Positions 62,466 to 64,000 of a stretch of DNA of 64,000 nucleotides are shown piece after piece. Numbering within the stretch: position 1 is the first letter of the stretch; the number at the start of each line of letters is the position of its first letter. This DNA comes from Simplicispira lacusdiani (GTDB taxonomy: Bacteria > Pseudomonadota > Gammaproteobacteria > Burkholderiales > Burkholderiaceae_C), in contig NZ_QXGR01000002.1 of the NCBI RefSeq assembly GCF_003604195.1, forward strand, positions 310,001 through 374,000, given 5' to 3'. Made by a program: the position numbers and the translations under genes. Under the pieces are notes generated by a model. It made no database searches, had not been told where the DNA came from, and saw only the letters and a program-made list of their open reading frames with translations.

Positions 62466-63959
62466 ATGAACTCCGCCAGCGCCGCCACCCCCGCCACCGC
62501 ACCGCCTTCCGAACGCGCCGCGCGCCAGGCCGAGGTGGTGCAGGCCCTGCTGCAGCACCTGCCCGCGCACGCGCTGCTGTGGCACACCGAGGACACCACC
62601 CCCTACGAATGCGACGGACTCACCGCCTACCGCCAGCGCCCGCTGGTGGTGGCGCTGCCCGAGACCGAGGCGCAGGTGCAGGCCGTGCTGCGCGCCTGCC
62701 ACCGCCTGAATGTGCCCGTGGTGGCGCGCGGCGCGGGCACCGGCCTGTCGGGCGGCGCGCTGCCGCACGCGCAGGGCGTGACGCTCTCGCTCGCCAAGTT
62801 CAACCAGATCCTGTCGCTCGACCCGGTGGGCCGCACCGCGCGCGTGCAGTGCGGCGTGCGCAACCTGGCCATCAGCGAGGCCGCGGCGCCCCATGGCTTG
62901 TACTATGCGCCCGACCCCAGCAGCCAGATCGCCTGCACCATCGGCGGCAACATCGCCGAGAACTCGGGCGGCGTGCACTGCCTGAAATACGGCCTGACGG
63001 TGCACAACGTGCTGCGCGTGCGCGGCTTCACGGCCGAGGGCGAGGAGGTCACTTTTGGCAGCGAGGCGCTCGACGCGCCGGGCTACGACCTGCTGGCCGC
63101 CGTGATCGGCAGCGAGGGCATGCTGGCCGTGGCGCTGGAAGTGACCGTCAAGCTCGTGCCCAAGCCGCAACTGGCGCGCTGCATCATGGCCAGCTTCGAC
63201 GACGTTCGCAAGGCGGGCGACGCGGTGGCCGCCGTGATCGCCGCAGGCATCATCCCGGCCGGGCTGGAGATGATGGACAAGCCCATGACCGCCGCCGTGG
63301 AGGACTTCGTGCACGCCGGCTACGACCTCACGGCCGAGGCCATCCTGCTGTGCGAGAGCGACGGCACGCCCGAGGAGGTGGAGGAAGAGATCGCGCGCAT
63401 GAGCGCCGTGCTGCAAGGCGCCGGCGCCACCGCCCTGGCGGTGAGCCAGGACGAGGCCGAGCGCCTGCGCTTCTGGAGCGGGCGCAAGAATGCCTTCCCC
63501 GCCAGCGGCCGCATCAGCCCCGACTACATGTGCATGGACTCGACCATCCCGCGCAAGCGCCTGGCCGACATCCTGCTGGCCATCCAGGACATGGAGAAGA
63601 AATACGGCCTGCGCTGCGCCAACGTGTTCCACGCGGGCGACGGCAACCTGCACCCGCTGATCCTGTTCGACGCCAACGACGCCGACCAGCTGCGCCGCGC
63701 CGAAGCCTTTGGCGCCGAGATCATGGACACCAGCGTGACCATGGGCGGCGCCATCACCGGCGAACATGGCGTGGGCGTGGAAAAGCTCGCCAGCATGCGC
63801 GTGCAGTTCACGGACGCCGAACTGGCGCAGATGGAGGACCTCAAGCGCGCCTTCGACCCGCAGGGCCTGCTCAACCCCGGCAAGGTGATCCCCACGCCCA
63901 ACCGCTGCGGCGACATGGGGATGATGAAGGCCGTTCAGGGGGCGCTCGGCCGGGCCTGA
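62466..63959 (+). CDS. glcD: FAD-linked oxidase, glycolate oxidase subunit GlcD-type
   Basis: The 497-residue flavoprotein has an FAD_binding_4 domain (VVARGAGTGLSGGALPHAQG, NIAENSGGVHCLKYGLTVHN) and the C-terminal FAD-oxidase domain with NVFHAGDGNLHPLILFD and ITGEHGVGVEKLASMRVQFT. It oxidises 2-hydroxy acids such as glycolate or lactate. GlcE and GlcF would be expected nearby but lie outside the window if present. The symbol is by best fit; D-lactate dehydrogenase is an alternative. Its 3' end is overlapped by a minus-strand reading frame. Confidence 0.9.
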   Translation: MNSASAATPATAPPSERAARQAEVVQALLQHLPAHALLWHTEDTTPYECDGLTAYRQRPLVVALPETEAQVQAVLRACHRLNVPVVARGAGTGLSGGALPHAQGVTLSLAKFNQILSLDPVGRTARVQCGVRNLAISEAAAPHGLYYAPDPSSQIACTIGGNIAENSGGVHCLKYGLTVHNVLRVRGFTAEGEEVTFGSEALDAPGYDLLAAVIGSEGMLAVALEVTVKLVPKPQLARCIMASFDDVRKAGDAVAAVIAAGIIPAGLEMMDKPMTAAVEDFVHAGYDLTAEAILLCESDGTPEEVEEEIARMSAVLQGAGATALAVSQDEAERLRFWSGRKNAFPASGRISPDYMCMDSTIPRKRLADILLAIQDMEKKYGLRCANVFHAGDGNLHPLILFDANDADQLRRAEAFGAEIMDTSVTMGGAITGEHGVGVEKLASMRVQFTDAELAQMEDLKRAFDPQGLLNPGKVIPTPNRCGDMGMMKAVQGALGRA

Positions 63960-64000
63960 GCCTCCAGCCAGTCGCGCAAGGCCTGCAGCGCCTCCGAGCC
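63935..64000 (-). CDS. C-terminal end of a minus-strand gene, perhaps a LysR-type regulator
   Basis: A frame enters from the right edge and ends at TGA (63937-63935), giving GSEALQALRDWLEAQARPSA plus one Pro. The ALQALRDWLEAQ segment resembles C-termini of LysR regulators, which often end in a similar helix. It would overlap the glcD end by 25 bases. Only 21 residues are visible, so the call is tentative. Confidence 0.4.
   Translation of the reverse strand, partial: GSEALQALRDWLEAQARPSAP

Overview
The window reads as a chromosomal segment of a high-GC betaproteobacterium, most likely of the family Comamonadaceae (Acidovorax/Alicycliphilus/Comamonas relatives). The support is the strong G/C bias at third codon positions, family markers typical of this group (DUF3567, DUF1840, Bug-type solute receptors, a PHA-system protein, NnrS, class II NrdJ) and short AT-rich palindromic repeats of a type I recall from these genomes. 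Coding density is high. I saw no tRNA, rRNA, CRISPR array, phage or transposase gene. No database search was possible; all family names are from recognition of motifs and overall sequence.

Layout. 1-6.5 kb: end of an ABC-2 permease, two FMN-binding-type proteins, a hemerythrin, a GMC oxidoreductase, 3-hydroxybutyryl-CoA dehydrogenase and a small membrane protein whose stop codon sits in a 13-bp tandem repeat. 6.5-12.2 kb: ohrR and ohr with a clear palindromic operator, a metallophosphoesterase overlapping a Ser/Thr kinase-UspA fusion, a DUF2855 protein and srkA. 12.2-13.4 kb: a lower-GC insert with two genes of unknown function, each followed by an attC-like recombination site. This looks like a small integron cassette cluster without an integrase (CALIN), and I consider it the main discovery of the window. 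13.5-24.1 kb: htpG, a DHH phosphoesterase, a lipase-like hydrolase, an rRNA pseudouridine synthase, and a three-gene unit of DUF4394 lipoprotein, cupredoxin-like protein and GGDEF/EAL regulator, then a Crp-type regulator.

24.2-36.7 kb: a transport and activation locus. A branched-chain-type ABC transporter (livG, livH, livM, receptor, livF) is bracketed by two acyl-CoA ligases, with a second receptor upstream and two Bug-type receptors downstream. A 20-bp near-identical sequence lies upstream of both the first receptor gene and the ligase-liv unit. The set probably takes up carboxylic or aromatic acids and activates them to CoA thioesters. 36.7-43.6 kb: DUF1840, a divergent DMT exporter/Lrp pair, two divergent DJ-1 superfamily proteins, ArsC, Tag, a putative zinc peptidase and a PHA-associated protein. 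43.6-46.8 kb: a small basic protein, a 266-bp MITE-like element flanked by TA, an acyl-CoA-binding protein, a wax ester synthase/DGAT-type acyltransferase and a DUF922 protein.

46.8-64 kb: two peptidase/amidohydrolase genes, a molybdopterin oxidoreductase, an FAH-family protein, DUF3108 and DUF3567 proteins, a hemerythrin-nitroreductase-NnrS group suggesting NO or nitrosative stress handling, class II ribonucleotide reductase nrdJ divergent from a ChaN-like lipoprotein, purU, a LysR regulator, a GlcD-type oxidase, and the end of a further gene.

Two dispersed repeat families run through the window. One is a roughly 50-70 bp AT-rich imperfect palindrome, mostly at 3' ends of genes, with three apparent in-frame copies inside coding sequences. 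The other is a GC-rich hairpin of about 60-110 bp present three times.
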